This document shows, piece by piece, positions 24,396 through 35,545 of a stretch of 64,000 nt of DNA. The stretch comes from Melanocharis versteri. Its lineage: Eukaryota; Chordata; Aves; Passeriformes; Melanocharitidae. Where the stretch lies: contig VZTG01010322.1 in NCBI GenBank assembly GCA_013397845.1, positions 159,051-223,050 on the forward strand. The letters run 5' to 3'. The position numbers and the translations under genes were made by a program. The stretch's first letter is position 1. Each line of letters starts with the position of its first letter. Below the pieces are notes generated by a model. It was not told the origin of the DNA, ran no database searches, and was given only the letters and a program-made list of their open reading frames with translations.

Positions 24396-26324
24396 GTGGA
24401 GCAAGCACATATTTGTTTTATTCTTTGCCACAATACTCTTTGTTTTAGAGTCTCTTTCCATGCATAAGTCACAAGAATACAGCCTGAAATGTCCTCATCT
24501 GATATTAATTCATACTGTTTTATACAGATGCAAATCCACAGAGACCAGACATGGCTGTAGAGAGTTTAATAAGCAATGCACGAAAGGGTGGGAGCTAAAA
24601 TTATCCCTGGACAAGAATCTCTGCTTTAGAGCAGGATCATGCCTTCTGCCAAGCAGGGAGACAGGGGTGGGGGCTGAGGACTCCAGATGCCTTCGCCTAT
24701 GACAAGGGCAGCCCCCAAAAGGGAGCAGCTGCAAAGCAACACAGGCCATGAGAAACAAGAGCACAGGACAAGGGAGTGCACATCTGATCCTGCCTCTGCG
24801 CTTTTGATGATCAGCCACTAGAACTGAGCCAGCACAGAAGGAAAAGTACTCTGCTGCTGATTTTGACCTAAAGCTGATTACTCTTCCCCACAGGCTATGA
24901 CAAAATTAGGAAGTAGACCCAACTTTTCCAATTTTGTCTCTTTTCTACTCTCAGGAGCATGTGATCAGATGAATACCCCTTAATCAGGGTCAGATTTACT
25001 GCTGGACCCCATACTAGTACTAAAACAGGGGACGAAAACATGAGACAGAGGAGCTAAGAGTCTTGGACCTCCCACTCCCCTGCCATGAGTTTTTGGCTTG
25101 TGCCTTGCAACTCCATACCCAGAAACTGCTGCTTGTTAGGGCTGTTCCCAGCCCTGGCTATTTTTACACCTCTCCGTCCAGTCTTATATAAATCACTCAA
25201 GGTACTTCTCAGCGCCCACAGCCAAAACATATATAAGCTGACATTCTCTGAAAACACAGTGTCATTGTTCTACCAGGTATGAGTCCCACACAGAAGCTGG
25301 CAGAGAGATGAGATCAGTGGTCAACACAGACTTCTGTCCCAATTCAGAGAGTAAACAGGACTAAGTGCTTCCAAAGCAAGGATAAAAGCACTCCAGTGGA
25401 CAGTTTGGCAGAACTATCCCTCCACTGTGGGCAATCTCTTGCCAGTTTCAGACAGTCAGTGATTGGCTTATGCCCTTGGATCGTACAGACTCAGCTCCCT
25501 TAAAAATTTTTACCTGAACTAGCAAAACTACAGGCAATTTTATTTGTAACATGCAAGGCTGAATCCTCAGTACTGAATTCACTGGCTTAGCAGTAAAGCC
25601 CTTCAGACTCTTTCTTCTGGTGCAGAGAACATGCCTTCTTTTAGGTATGAATGGGGCAGTGCTGAGTGTAAGCACCTGCTGCTTGGAAAGACAATGTCAT
25701 ATCTAGTAACACTGTATTTTATACTGACATTTGAAATATTAAATTTGCTCAAGACAATTTCCCTTCTTATTTCATGCACCACTGTACAACTTTCCAGTGA
25801 ACTACCCTCTTGATTTGAAAAAAAAGTGAAAAACAGAATGCAGGAAAATCCCAAGTAGCTACACATGGGATCCACTCAGGAAACAGAGGGATTCACACAG
25901 ATAATCCAAGAGTCTTGAGTAGTCATCTTCCATGTCTAACAAGGTATGACAAGAGCAATGTACCACAATAGGACCAGTGGATTTGGATCACATGGAACTG
26001 GATAAGAGTATCACTAGTATATCTTCCCTTTTTCAAATTATGGTATTTTCAGCATATGTTGTTTCAGTAATTGTAGTTGTGATACTCACTCTACTACTGA
26101 ATTTATTAGCAGATAATATCGCATGCAAACTCATTAGCATTATTTATGTTCAGAACTTCATAAAGTACTAGCAACAAAAGACAATAGATTTAGTCTCTGG
26201 TGAAATTATTAGGTTTCCTCAACCAAAGCAACACGATGTGCACAATCAAAAAGATAAGTTTGCAGTTAAAGCGCTTTTCTATCCTTCCCCATAAAAAGCA
26301 CTGAAAATAATGAAAATTCATAGA
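24396..26324. other. non-coding, nothing recognised
   Basis: No gene or repeat family recognised. Overlapping minus-strand and plus-strand frames at 24.5-24.8 and 25.0-25.9 kb are mutual shadows without domains. Confidence 0.45.
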
Positions 26325-26400
26325 CTTACACAGAAATAGTTTGGACTTCAAAAAGTCATCTAGTTCGTATTCCTCTCAAGGTAAGATGAATATATATAAT
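26325..26400 (-). mobile_element. short CR1 3'-end relic (antisense)
   Basis: The text around 26,330-26,385 (cacagaaatagtttggactt, then agtcatctagttcgtattcc) matches the antisense 3' end of CR1, which normally reads cacagaat..gtttgg...atcatctagttccaaccc. Only the tail is recognisable. The following 200 bases may be more diverged CR1 or unique DNA. Confidence 0.4.
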
Positions 26401-26467
26401 TTAGGTCAGTTAATCTACCCCTCCATTCCTGCAGTGCTGTCCCTTATTATAGCTGTGCTTTATGTAC

Positions 26468-26494
26468 GTGTCTTGTCTTACATAGACAAGACAC
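26468..26494. repeat. perfect 11-bp inverted repeat, 5-nt loop
   Basis: GTGTCTTGTCT and AGACAAGACAC are exact reverse complements around TACAT. Same geometry as the hairpin at 9,630-9,656 but a different sequence. Confidence 0.7.
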
Positions 26495-26848
26495 TAGACA
26501 GCTACAGTTTATCATACATCACTATTAAAACTAATCATCTTGATAGTGAGAGCATCTGTTCACCCAATTTTCCTTCTAGCAGAAACTCCTTTTTAACCCT
26601 AATATAATTGTTCACATTCCTGGTGTTTATGTCACCAACATACAGCTTACAGAACTTAAATGTCTCTGCACAGCTGATGCAAATTTGCACAGCAGTTTTC
26701 TGTGCATTTCCACAACTCTCATATGTTGCCCTTCCCTTATGCCCTGGCATTTGGAAATCACTTGCTCTCACCAAGAAAGAGCACCAGGATTCTGGTAAAT
26801 GGAAATAAAGAGTTCAAGAACAAAGCTCAAAGAAAACTATACATAGGT

Positions 26849-26887
26849 TGTGTGTGTATGTGTGTGTGTGTGTGTATGTGTGTGTGT
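26849..26887 (+). repeat. (TG)n microsatellite
   Basis: About 39 bases of TG dinucleotide repeat interrupted twice by TA. Likely length-polymorphic. The 149-codon frame crossing it (26,702-27,151) owes part of its length to the repeat, which encodes alternating Cys/Val, and is not a gene. Confidence 0.9.
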
Positions 26888-29800
26888 AATTTTAAAAAAA
26901 CCCCAAACACACGATACTTGCAAAGCCTATGTTCTGCATCCACTGCATTCCTTTCAAGGTCTGCAGTTCCAGCCAAAGAAGAGATGAGGTTAGGTCATGT
27001 CTCACAGGAGCGTGATTCATTCCTCCCAGGAGCCATAAGGTCAAAAACCATAAAATGTAAATCCTGTTTCAGGTTTCTGTTGAGGCTGCTTTTGTTCCAT
27101 TCAGGTATGGGTTCTGCCTCATCACAACTGAAATCAGTTGTATTAAACTAAACAAAGACATTCCTGAGGAATCCAAGTGAAGTGTGACTAAATTCTTGTC
27201 TCCAGTACCTCTCAAGCACTGTTAAAAATGAGACTTCCCTTAGTTATTCTAGTGACAGAAAAATCTTGTCCCAACATGGGGTGCTAGGCCCCATATTGGT
27301 TTTAACAGATTCCTTAATAATGATTCTCTTTTGTACTTCCCAGCATGCAGTTTTGTTCAGCAGAATTCATTGTAGTGGCTATTTGCCCTAAGAACAAATG
27401 TCTATTTTCCTTTCTTAACCAAAAGTCCTGTTGACATGACCAAGAGCCTCTCTGAAAGAATGAGTTTGAACTGTGGGCCATTTTGAATTAAAAAGGAAAA
27501 AAAAATGGCAAAAGCTTTGAATCAAGAATTTAGTTGATCTACAGCCAATGTTAGAATTGTACCAATGCCCCTCAGGACAAACCCAAATAAATATATATCA
27601 GGATCCTCAGTGCTGCTACTGACATTATATTGCACTGAATAATAGCTCCCTTCCTCAACCCAAGAAAGTCCCAGCACAATGTACATGAAATACAACGCTG
27701 ATTAGGGACCAGGATCATCACAAATTCCAGAGATTAGCGTCTGCAGATCATACACTCAGATGGCTGGGGGAAGACACTTTATCAGCCACTAGAAAACATA
27801 TGCAGCTTTGATTCCACTGTTTCATGTTGGACTTCTGTTTCTTTTGGCACGTATTTGCAGTATCAAATGCCACAATACTGATGAGCACTCAAAGACCATA
27901 TGATATCACTATCACAGCGCAAACCCAACAAATCCCAAGATGTCTAGCAATGGAGCTCAGACTCAATGTCCTTGTAAACCCATATCCCTGTGTTTCTTGG
28001 TTCAACAGAATGCTGATTGAGAAAAATACATGTTACTGGACTTTGAAAGCCTGCCCTGGAGTTCTTCCCATCCCTCCATCACCTTATAAAGGTTGGTGCT
28101 GAAATGTAGAAAAGACACATTAATAGAGATCATATTCATCTTTAGAAATGAGCAACCTCTGGCTTTGTAAAGCCATGTTGACATTTTGCCACACTTCTCT
28201 GCTGCCACTAAAATTTGGTAATTTTATGAAGCAGAGATCTAACAAATGCACAAACCTCAGTGGATTATTCAGCATCAAGGTTTTCATTACAGGGTGTGAA
28301 AAAAGGATTAAAGAAGTATTTTAGTTATAGAAAACCCTGAGCACTAGAATAAAGCGCAATGGAGCTGGCAAGAATGATAGAGTATCTATAGAATTTAATA
28401 GTAACCTAGCTCTATCAGGCCCTACAGCTTTAATTTCAATACAGCATTTTCTTCTTAATCCCTTGTTTGCCAGCAGTAATGCTGTTGGATTAGAGTGGGC
28501 ACCAGGCGGTGGCTATTTACATAAAAATTAGGCAAATGTCTTCAATAAGGAAAAAATTACATTGCTGCTGGATATTAGAGAGGTTTCATAACTTCGAACC
28601 TTGCTGATTCTGTGATCCTCTGCTAAGTTTAAAAGATCAGGAGAGCCGCTCCCTTTCACTTACAGCAGCCAGCAGAGACTTGCAGCCATTATCTGCCACA
28701 GCAAGAACTTCACATTGAAAGCTGAGGGGCATAGCAAGTGTCTGCACCAAGCAAACATTTTGCTGGTCATAAAACAGAAAGCAGATTCTCAACTGATTTA
28801 TATTGCTAGCCCTACCCCGAATTCAAAGTGCTAATTCTAGTTTGTGTTCATTGTGCAACAGAAATGACTGATGGGCAGGGATAGGCTGATACAGCAAAAA
28901 GATGATCCATATCCACTAAGTATTTTTCTCCACTTGATTTTAGCATTCCTGCCCTGAATGTCTATCCACTCGCTCAAAGTGATTTCCCTTGTTCCTTCAC
29001 AATTTTTTGAAGTAAGAGATTGAAAAAGCTTCACCTGCACCATGGGGTGGAGAGATTACAGTCCTCAGCAGCAGCGGCCCAGATTCCCAGATTTAGGAAA
29101 TGAGGAGCTTTTACTGGAGCTGTAAATGAAGGTGGCCCCACATCACAGATGGGTAGCCCCAGCATATCTGCTCTTTGCCGGGACATGGAAGCTAGCGAAG
29201 CACATAACAGATCGGTAAGTGTGGGGAGTGGAGGCTAGGAAAGATAGAGAGGCAACTCCTCCTGATTTCACCTTATGAAATCAGAAGGCATATGGAGGAA
29301 GAAGGATCTATTAGGATCACTAGGAAAAAACATCTCCCCTTTAAGGTTTTGTTTTATATCACCCAGGCAACGAAAAGAAAGGGCGCTCAGTTTGGCCAGC
29401 CTGGCCACACCACTGCATGAACTTGTCAGGTTGCTGTGGAAGCAACAGCCAAATGAAGAGCTCAGGACAACAGGGTGCAGATCACAACTGCCAGCCAAGA
29501 AAAGCGGAGACAGAAACCAAGCTATAGTATACTCTCCTGCTTCCCTGTGAATTTCTTTAACCTTTGTTTATGGGAGGCAGGTGGTGACCCAGCCCAAGGT
29601 GTTCAGTTTTAGGAGGAAGGAGTGGATGGATTTATAGGAATGCACTTCGCTACTCTTCTGTGTAGAGAGTGCATGGGATTTGATTAATGCAGAAAATTGT
29701 GTCATGGAGTGTGAGGGAGAGGTGTTTTGCCCACGTGTCTGTGCCCAGGAGTAAATCACGAGGGGTTCGAGGGGTTATGCAAAGCGCCCGGGTACTCTCA

Positions 29801-31424
29801 CAGGAGGTAACACTTTCAGGGTTCAAGCAGCAATCCACTGAGGGGATAAAGCACATTATATAAATTGAAATAGCTTTAGTAGAAGAGCAAGAGCAGCCAT
29901 ATGGGAACACAACAAGGAGAGCACTTAATGGAAATGCAGAAATACAAATTCAAATCCACTCAGCAGATGACAGAACTAAAATGTCATTTTCCACAGCATT
30001 GGAGAGGGAAGCCCTCCTCTGATCCCTACCTCATCCCACAGACACAATTTGGTAGATTATTTTTACATTGACCAAGTTATTTGACAAATACAACCAAAGT
30101 ATATTCCTTTAATTCCCTTAAGGAGATTTAATTTATATTAAGGTTCTGTCATAAATATGGGTGCTACATAACGAGCCCCATTTTCTTTTCCTCAAAAATC
30201 AACTTTAAGCTAAATTTAAAGTATTTTAAAAATAAAATGCATGGCTCCTGTCTTGCGTCTTCCCCTTCATCACATTTCACTGATCAGAACACCTAATGCA
30301 TTTATTAAAAAAAACCTAGAACAAAGACATCAATAACCCTCTGTTTCTTACTAAAGATGGGCTTGTGTGTTGGTTACATTGAATAACTGTAGTTTATTTA
30401 AAGAAGTCCAGGCTATTTCATGTTTTACTGCAAGTTATCTGATTATTCCAGCAACTTAAGAAAAAGATACTCTAAATAAAGCTTATTTCCATTCTTTCAT
30501 TATGGAAAATAGATAATAAAAACATTACTGAGGAGCTCTGTCCTGGCTCTTTTTCCAGTCCACTTCATTTTTCTTGGAACTGCTTTCTCTAGCCCTTACT
30601 GCACTATGAATATAAAGGGGAATAAAAGTGATGATTTTTTTTTCCCTCTCCCCCCAAATAAATGCCTCTAATAAGATGACTGTTCCCTTGTGCCTGAGAA
30701 TGTAACTTCTTTCCTCCAGGAGCTGTTGTGAATAGGAATTCTTTGTATTCTCCTTAAGCAGTAGGACAGTTTATCTGCTGGAAGGACATGGTTTGCTTCC
30801 TCGCTTCAAGCCTGGCTAGTTATTATTGCTAGTAGGTGGTAAAACCAAGACTGTTTCTCTATAATTCACCTCACTCCTCAAACACCTTTACTCTGGACCA
30901 TTGTAAAAGTCAGAAAAGAGAGAAAAGTGGTTTTCATGAAAAAAAAATATACCCATTGACTACACAGCAAAACCTGTAATACTCCATCATATATGCGCAA
31001 CATATTCTGTTACAATGACCTTCACCTGTCCTGTTTAACAGACAAAGCATTTGTAGCTCTAAAAGTGTGATCCAGAAAAGTGAGTGGCTAAAGGAGAAAT
31101 AGCATGGAAAAACTATTCTTATAAATCGAAAAGAAATTTAGTTTTATAGTTGTTTTTTTTTTCATTTCTGTGTGTCACCCTATCTTGCTCCTAAATGCAC
31201 TGATTATACTGCAGCTTAAGAAAGTACCTGCTTAATACTTTTTGCTAATTTCGTACTGACTTTACCCCCATCAGCCTTTAACCTGTGTAGACTTAACCAG
31301 GACACATTTCAATTACATCCTCTCTGAGGAAATCACATTTATTTTTTAGTTGTACAGATGGAGATTTTCATAATCAGAAGAAATTCCTCAGGCACATTTC
31401 TTCAAAATTACCCTTTACTAACCT
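26888..31424. other. non-coding; possible conserved element near 28.5 kb
   Basis: No gene is recognised. 28,400-28,570 reads like an ancient non-coding element: balanced composition, no open frame, and motifs such as cttaatccc and ttggattaga (bicoid-type TAATCC on both strands) around aattaggcaaatg. This is an impression only. Frames at 29.2-29.9 kb on both strands lack domains. Confidence 0.4.
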
Positions 31425-31535
31425 AAAAAAAAAAAAAAAAACCCCCACACAAAAAAAACCAAAAAAAACCCAACCAAAACAACAAGAAAAAAAAAAAAAA
31501 ACACAAAAAACCCCCAACAAAACAAAACCAAAAAA
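31425..31535 (+). repeat. A/C-only tract, 111 bp
   Basis: It starts with an A16 run (31,425-31,440) and continues for 111 bases with only A and C apart from one G at 31,486. It includes two CCCCC runs (31,442-31,446 and 31,511-31,515). The complementary strand is therefore G/T-only. It looks like a decayed or slipped poly(A)-type simple repeat. Confidence 0.85.
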
Positions 31536-33436
31536 GTATATTATTGAAGTCACACCACCAAACCAGCAACCCTCTGTGCTTGTTCCCTAAGCACTTCTCA
31601 TCCTTCCCAGCCTGATACCAGGGTGTTTTATAGATCCTCTCCACCTCACTTGCCAGGATTGGCTCAGTTCCCCAGGGCTGAATCCAAGACTGTGTGACTG
31701 TGCAAGCTCACAAACAGCTTAAGGAAGCAACCCTGCACTATGAACCCTTTCTTAATTTGTGCATAATTATTATCTTAATCAATATCTTGGTAATTAAAAT
31801 CCTGCATGATCAATTTTCTGGCCTTCCTACAGGCCTCTCTAATTTAAAAAAAACATTTCCCAGTCCCCTAACTCTACACTGATATTGGCTGTTCCAAGAA
31901 TCACCAAGCTCCCTCCTCTGCTTTCAAATTCTACAGAGACTGCCCTTGGCCATGCCAGCTAATCTATTTTCTAAGACTTCTCATTACAAATTTAATAATA
32001 TCATCCACCAATATTGTCGAGGCCTTGCTTCATTCTGCTTACTCTTCGCTAAATACAGTAATAAGTCCCCACTAATTTTCTTTACCCAGTTTTGCCTCTG
32101 TTATTACAGTAATAATACAACCATTATATCTGAAGTGATTCTACCTACAGACAGTAGTCTTAAGCTCAAACCCTACTTCTCACAAAGCATATGGTGCAAC
32201 ACCCATTTTAAGAATGCAAGATAGGAAAATAGTTCCTACTCTTGAGGACATAATCACACCTTAATATAGTGCCACAATCGCAGTGATGAATACAGAGTGA
32301 TTGATATTTTATTTCCAAAGCCTCTACATCTAATAATCAGAAACTATGAAATGTGTCTAAAAATTAATGCAGAGAAGTACACAGAAAATTACTTCAAGTT
32401 TTCCAGCTGAGGAACATGGACAACCCATATTTTGCCTTTACTTAAATGAGTAAACATTTCTGTCCCTTGAAGTGAATAGGAACTTTGACTCTTCCCTGTT
32501 CCTCCATTCCTCCCTCCCTAAAGAGCACAGGATGATGTCACCACCAGCCCTCACCACACCAGCCAGCTCTTAAAAGGATTGCAGCTCTTTAATAACCCAA
32601 GCATTTGAAACAAGTGCTGACATAAGTGTCACAAATTAACTTTATCCTGTTACAGCAACTACAAGAGAAGAAAGATTCCAAGTAAATTTATATTTCTGTT
32701 TTCTTAAGCTAGATGGGTTTGTTGGTTTTTTTGTTTCTGTTTGTTTGGAGGTGGAGGGGGGTGTGTGTATGTGTTTGGCTATTTGGTTGGGTTTGGGTTT
32801 TTAATCTTTGAGCTATACAGGGCAAAGAAATATTCCACAATGTGTGTCTGTACAGTGCTCCATGCAATGGTTTTCTTGGGTTGCCAAAGAAATACAATAT
32901 TAATAAGCAAACCATAATTCCAGGCTTCTGAATTTATTACAACTACCAGCAACTGATCCTATTCAACACCAGTAAACAAAAAATTATATTTCCCTTTTAC
33001 TCATTTTCTAAGCAAAGGGTCTGAACTTTCAAATATATCTGATTTTTTTTAAAGTATATTATTGACATCAGTATGCAATGTTGCAGAAGAACTCTTCCTT
33101 CTTCTCGAGACTGTCACATCAACAGCCTCATTCACAGAGTGAAAGTTACATTTTCAGGATGCCCTTGTTCAGAGCTTCACTTTCTGGGGTAAGGCTTCTG
33201 ATCCTGTTCTGATTAAAGTCAAATGACAAAGCTCTCTCTGAATCCAATGATCCAGGACCAAGCCATAACCGCTCTCCCAAAACATCAGGCAGTATTTCTC
33301 CCTTCCCCCCAGTGTTCTTGCACTGGGGAAGTTAGAGTCTCTGCTGGTAAAAATTAACTATCACAGCAGTGTGGACAGCTGTGGACCAATTCACACTATC
33401 TGAAGATTGGGCCTGAAGGCAGTGCCATCCCACTTC
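31536..33436. other. non-coding; G/T-rich patch 32.71-32.80 kb
   Basis: No gene is recognised. A G/T-rich segment at 32,713-32,803 (tttgttggttt, ggaggtggaggggggtg, ttggttgggtttggg) is the same compositional class as 15.2 kb. Short AT-rich frames at 31.7-32.2 kb have no domains. Confidence 0.5.
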
Positions 33437-33485
33437 AAAAAAAAAAAAANNNNNNNNNNNNNNNNNNNNNNNNNNNNNNNNNNNN
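33437..33485. other. A13 run then 36-base assembly gap
   Basis: Thirteen A at 33,437-33,449 run directly into 36 N at 33,450-33,485, and purine-rich sequence (agaaaggagagagag) follows. The gap size is probably not literal. It most likely hides a longer purine or poly(A) simple repeat that sequencing could not cross. Confidence 0.95.
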
Positions 33486-34303
33486 AGAAAGGAGAGAGAG
33501 TGGGAGAAAGAAAAGTTAGCAATAAAAAGAATAGATCATTCACTCCTTAGTTAAGTGACCACATTCCTAATCAGATTTTCCCATGAAAATGGTTCAATGC
33601 CCCCCTGAACACTATAGGGAAAAAGCTAGCTGCTGCAGTACCTGCTGTTGAGATCTTCAAAAGGTCTCTCAGAGAGTTAGGTGCTGACATGGAGCTGCAA
33701 GAGGATTTCTGCCAATTCATTCAATAGGCCAAAAATTTTCAGCACTTTTTTTATGTTAGCTAGGCCTGCGTCAAGAAGTATGAAATGACCACAGGGCCTA
33801 TATCTGTTTCCCTGAATAACTAGCAAAGCACAATTATCATAAATTTGTGATTAAGACCACAGACCATTGCATTATTTACATCAATGGATGCTAAGGGTTC
33901 CTAATGAAATGGCACAGTTGAGAAATCTTTTCCCCAGCAACACACAGCTTTAAAGACACCTGTGCTGAGCACTGCACAAGCAGACTAAGACACAAAACAT
34001 CGCATTTCCCAACCAGTACATGAAAGTCATCTTTCACTCATTAATCTGCTTCATGTGATTCCCATTTCCCTTCTTTGTATTCAAGAACAAGATCATGTAG
34101 TAAAGCTTCTTCCCCTTATGAAAGTTTCCCACTGGCACTTGTATCCCCTCCTGTCTTCTACTCATATCAGCTCTTGTGGCACTCTTCAACTTCTAAGCTC
34201 ACACAGCACCCCAAGCACTTCTTGTGCTCCCACAAATGAAACTCTTAGCTGATCTTCCTGTCCACTGTACCTACTCAGCTTTCAGCTCTCACTGAATCCA
34301 AGA
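33486..34303. other. non-coding, nothing recognised
   Basis: Purine-rich for the first 40 bases, then ordinary AT-rich DNA up to the CR1 3' end. No gene seen. Confidence 0.5.
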
Positions 34304-35545
34304 AAATCACAGAATGGTTGAAACTAGATAATCTTTAAGGTCCCTTCCAGCTCAAACCCTTCTATGGTTCTATGATGTCATGGGCAGGGACACCTTCCAC
34401 TAAACCAGGTTGTTCAAAGCCCCATCCCACCTGCTTTTGAACACTTCCAGGGCTGGAGCATCCACAACTACCCTGAACAACCTCTTCCAGTGTCTCACTG
34501 CCCCCACAGTAAAGAATTTCTTCCTAATAGCTAATCTAAACCTACTTTCTTTCAGTTTAAAGCCATTTCCCCTTGCCATATCACTACAAACCCTTGTAAA
34601 AAGTCCCTCTCCAGTCTTCTTCATGGCCCTTATCTTCTTATGTTGGGGGCCCCAGAATTGGATGTAGTGCCCCAGTTAGGATCTCACGAGAGTGGAGTGG
34701 ATGGACAGAATCATCTCCCTTGACCTGCTGGCCAGGTTGCTTTTGGTGCAGCCTAGGATATGGATGGCTTTCTGGGATGCAAGTTCCCATTGTTGGGTCA
34801 TGTCAAGCTTTTCCTCCAACAATGCCAAGAACTTCTCCTCAGGGCTGTTATCTATACATTTGCAAGACTTTGTACTTAGCCTTGTTGAACCTCATGAGGT
34901 TTGCACAGGCCCAGTTCTCAAGCCTGTCCAGGCACCTATGGATGATATCCCTTCCCTCCAGAGTGTCAACTGCACCACACAGCTTGGTGTCATTTACAAA
35001 CCTGCTGAGGGTGCACTTGATCTCAGCTGTCCATGTTGCTGACAAAGTTGTTTAACAGCACCGGTCCCAATACTGACCTCTGAGGAACACCACTCATCAC
35101 TGGTATTCACTTCAACACTGAGCCATTGACTGCAACTCATTGAGTGTGAACATACAGCTAATTCATTATTCACCGAGTGGGCTGTACACCAAATCTATGT
35201 CTCCCCAGTTTAGGATGTCATGTGGGACAGTGTCAAATGGTTTGCATCCTGTGATGCCAGTAAGAGCACCATAGCCCTGCAGGCATGAGCGTATTTCTAA
35301 TTCCTCTTGTTTATTCCCCATGATACGTGCATTTGCATAGAGCTGGGCCTCCAGTGAAGCTGACTCACTGGCTGGAGTTGCTGGAATTCCTTTGTGCTGC
35401 TCTTCAGGTGCTCTCCTGCTGAACTGCAATTTCCCTCCAGACTCAGGGCATCTCTTTCTGGCCCTGGCAACAAACTGGTAGGAGTGGGATAGACTGAGGA
35501 TCCCCTCCCGTGGTAACTGAAGTTTAAAAGATGAACAAGGCTTTT
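34304..35545 (-). mobile_element. CR1 LINE with internal deletions (antisense)
   Basis: The copy runs right to left. Its 3' end is at about 34,304 (plus-strand aatcacagaatggttg, with ccatgggcagggacacctt-like 3' tail following). The ORF2 C-terminus and reverse transcriptase cover about 34,400-35,245, then sequence jumps directly to the start of the endonuclease (about 35,262-35,345) and to 5' leader sequence to about 35,545. Smaller gaps relative to the family lie near 34,620-34,635 and 34,850. Much less diverged than the copy at 12-13.3 kb. Frameshifts and stops make it inactive. The 5' end is approximate. Confidence 0.85.
34400..35245 (-). pseudogene. CR1 ORF2 reverse transcriptase remnant
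   Basis: From upstream to downstream on the minus strand: KPFDTVPHDIL (35,205-35,245) from the reverse transcriptase; CTLSRFVNDTKLCGAVDTLE, the catalytic box with FADDTK changed to FVNDTK; ENWACANLMRFNKAK; then, after a frameshift and gap, EGLFTRVCSDMARGNGFKLK and KKFFTVGAVRHWKRL near the C-terminus. The order and spacing match the avian CR1 ORF2, with deletions. The first aspartate of the catalytic pair is lost. The nominal 189-codon frame at 35,166-35,735 is an accident of reading across the deletion junction into the leader. Confidence 0.85.

Noticed and set aside
26702..27151. 149-codon plus-strand frame
   Set aside because: Part of its length is the TG microsatellite translated as Cys/Val repeats.
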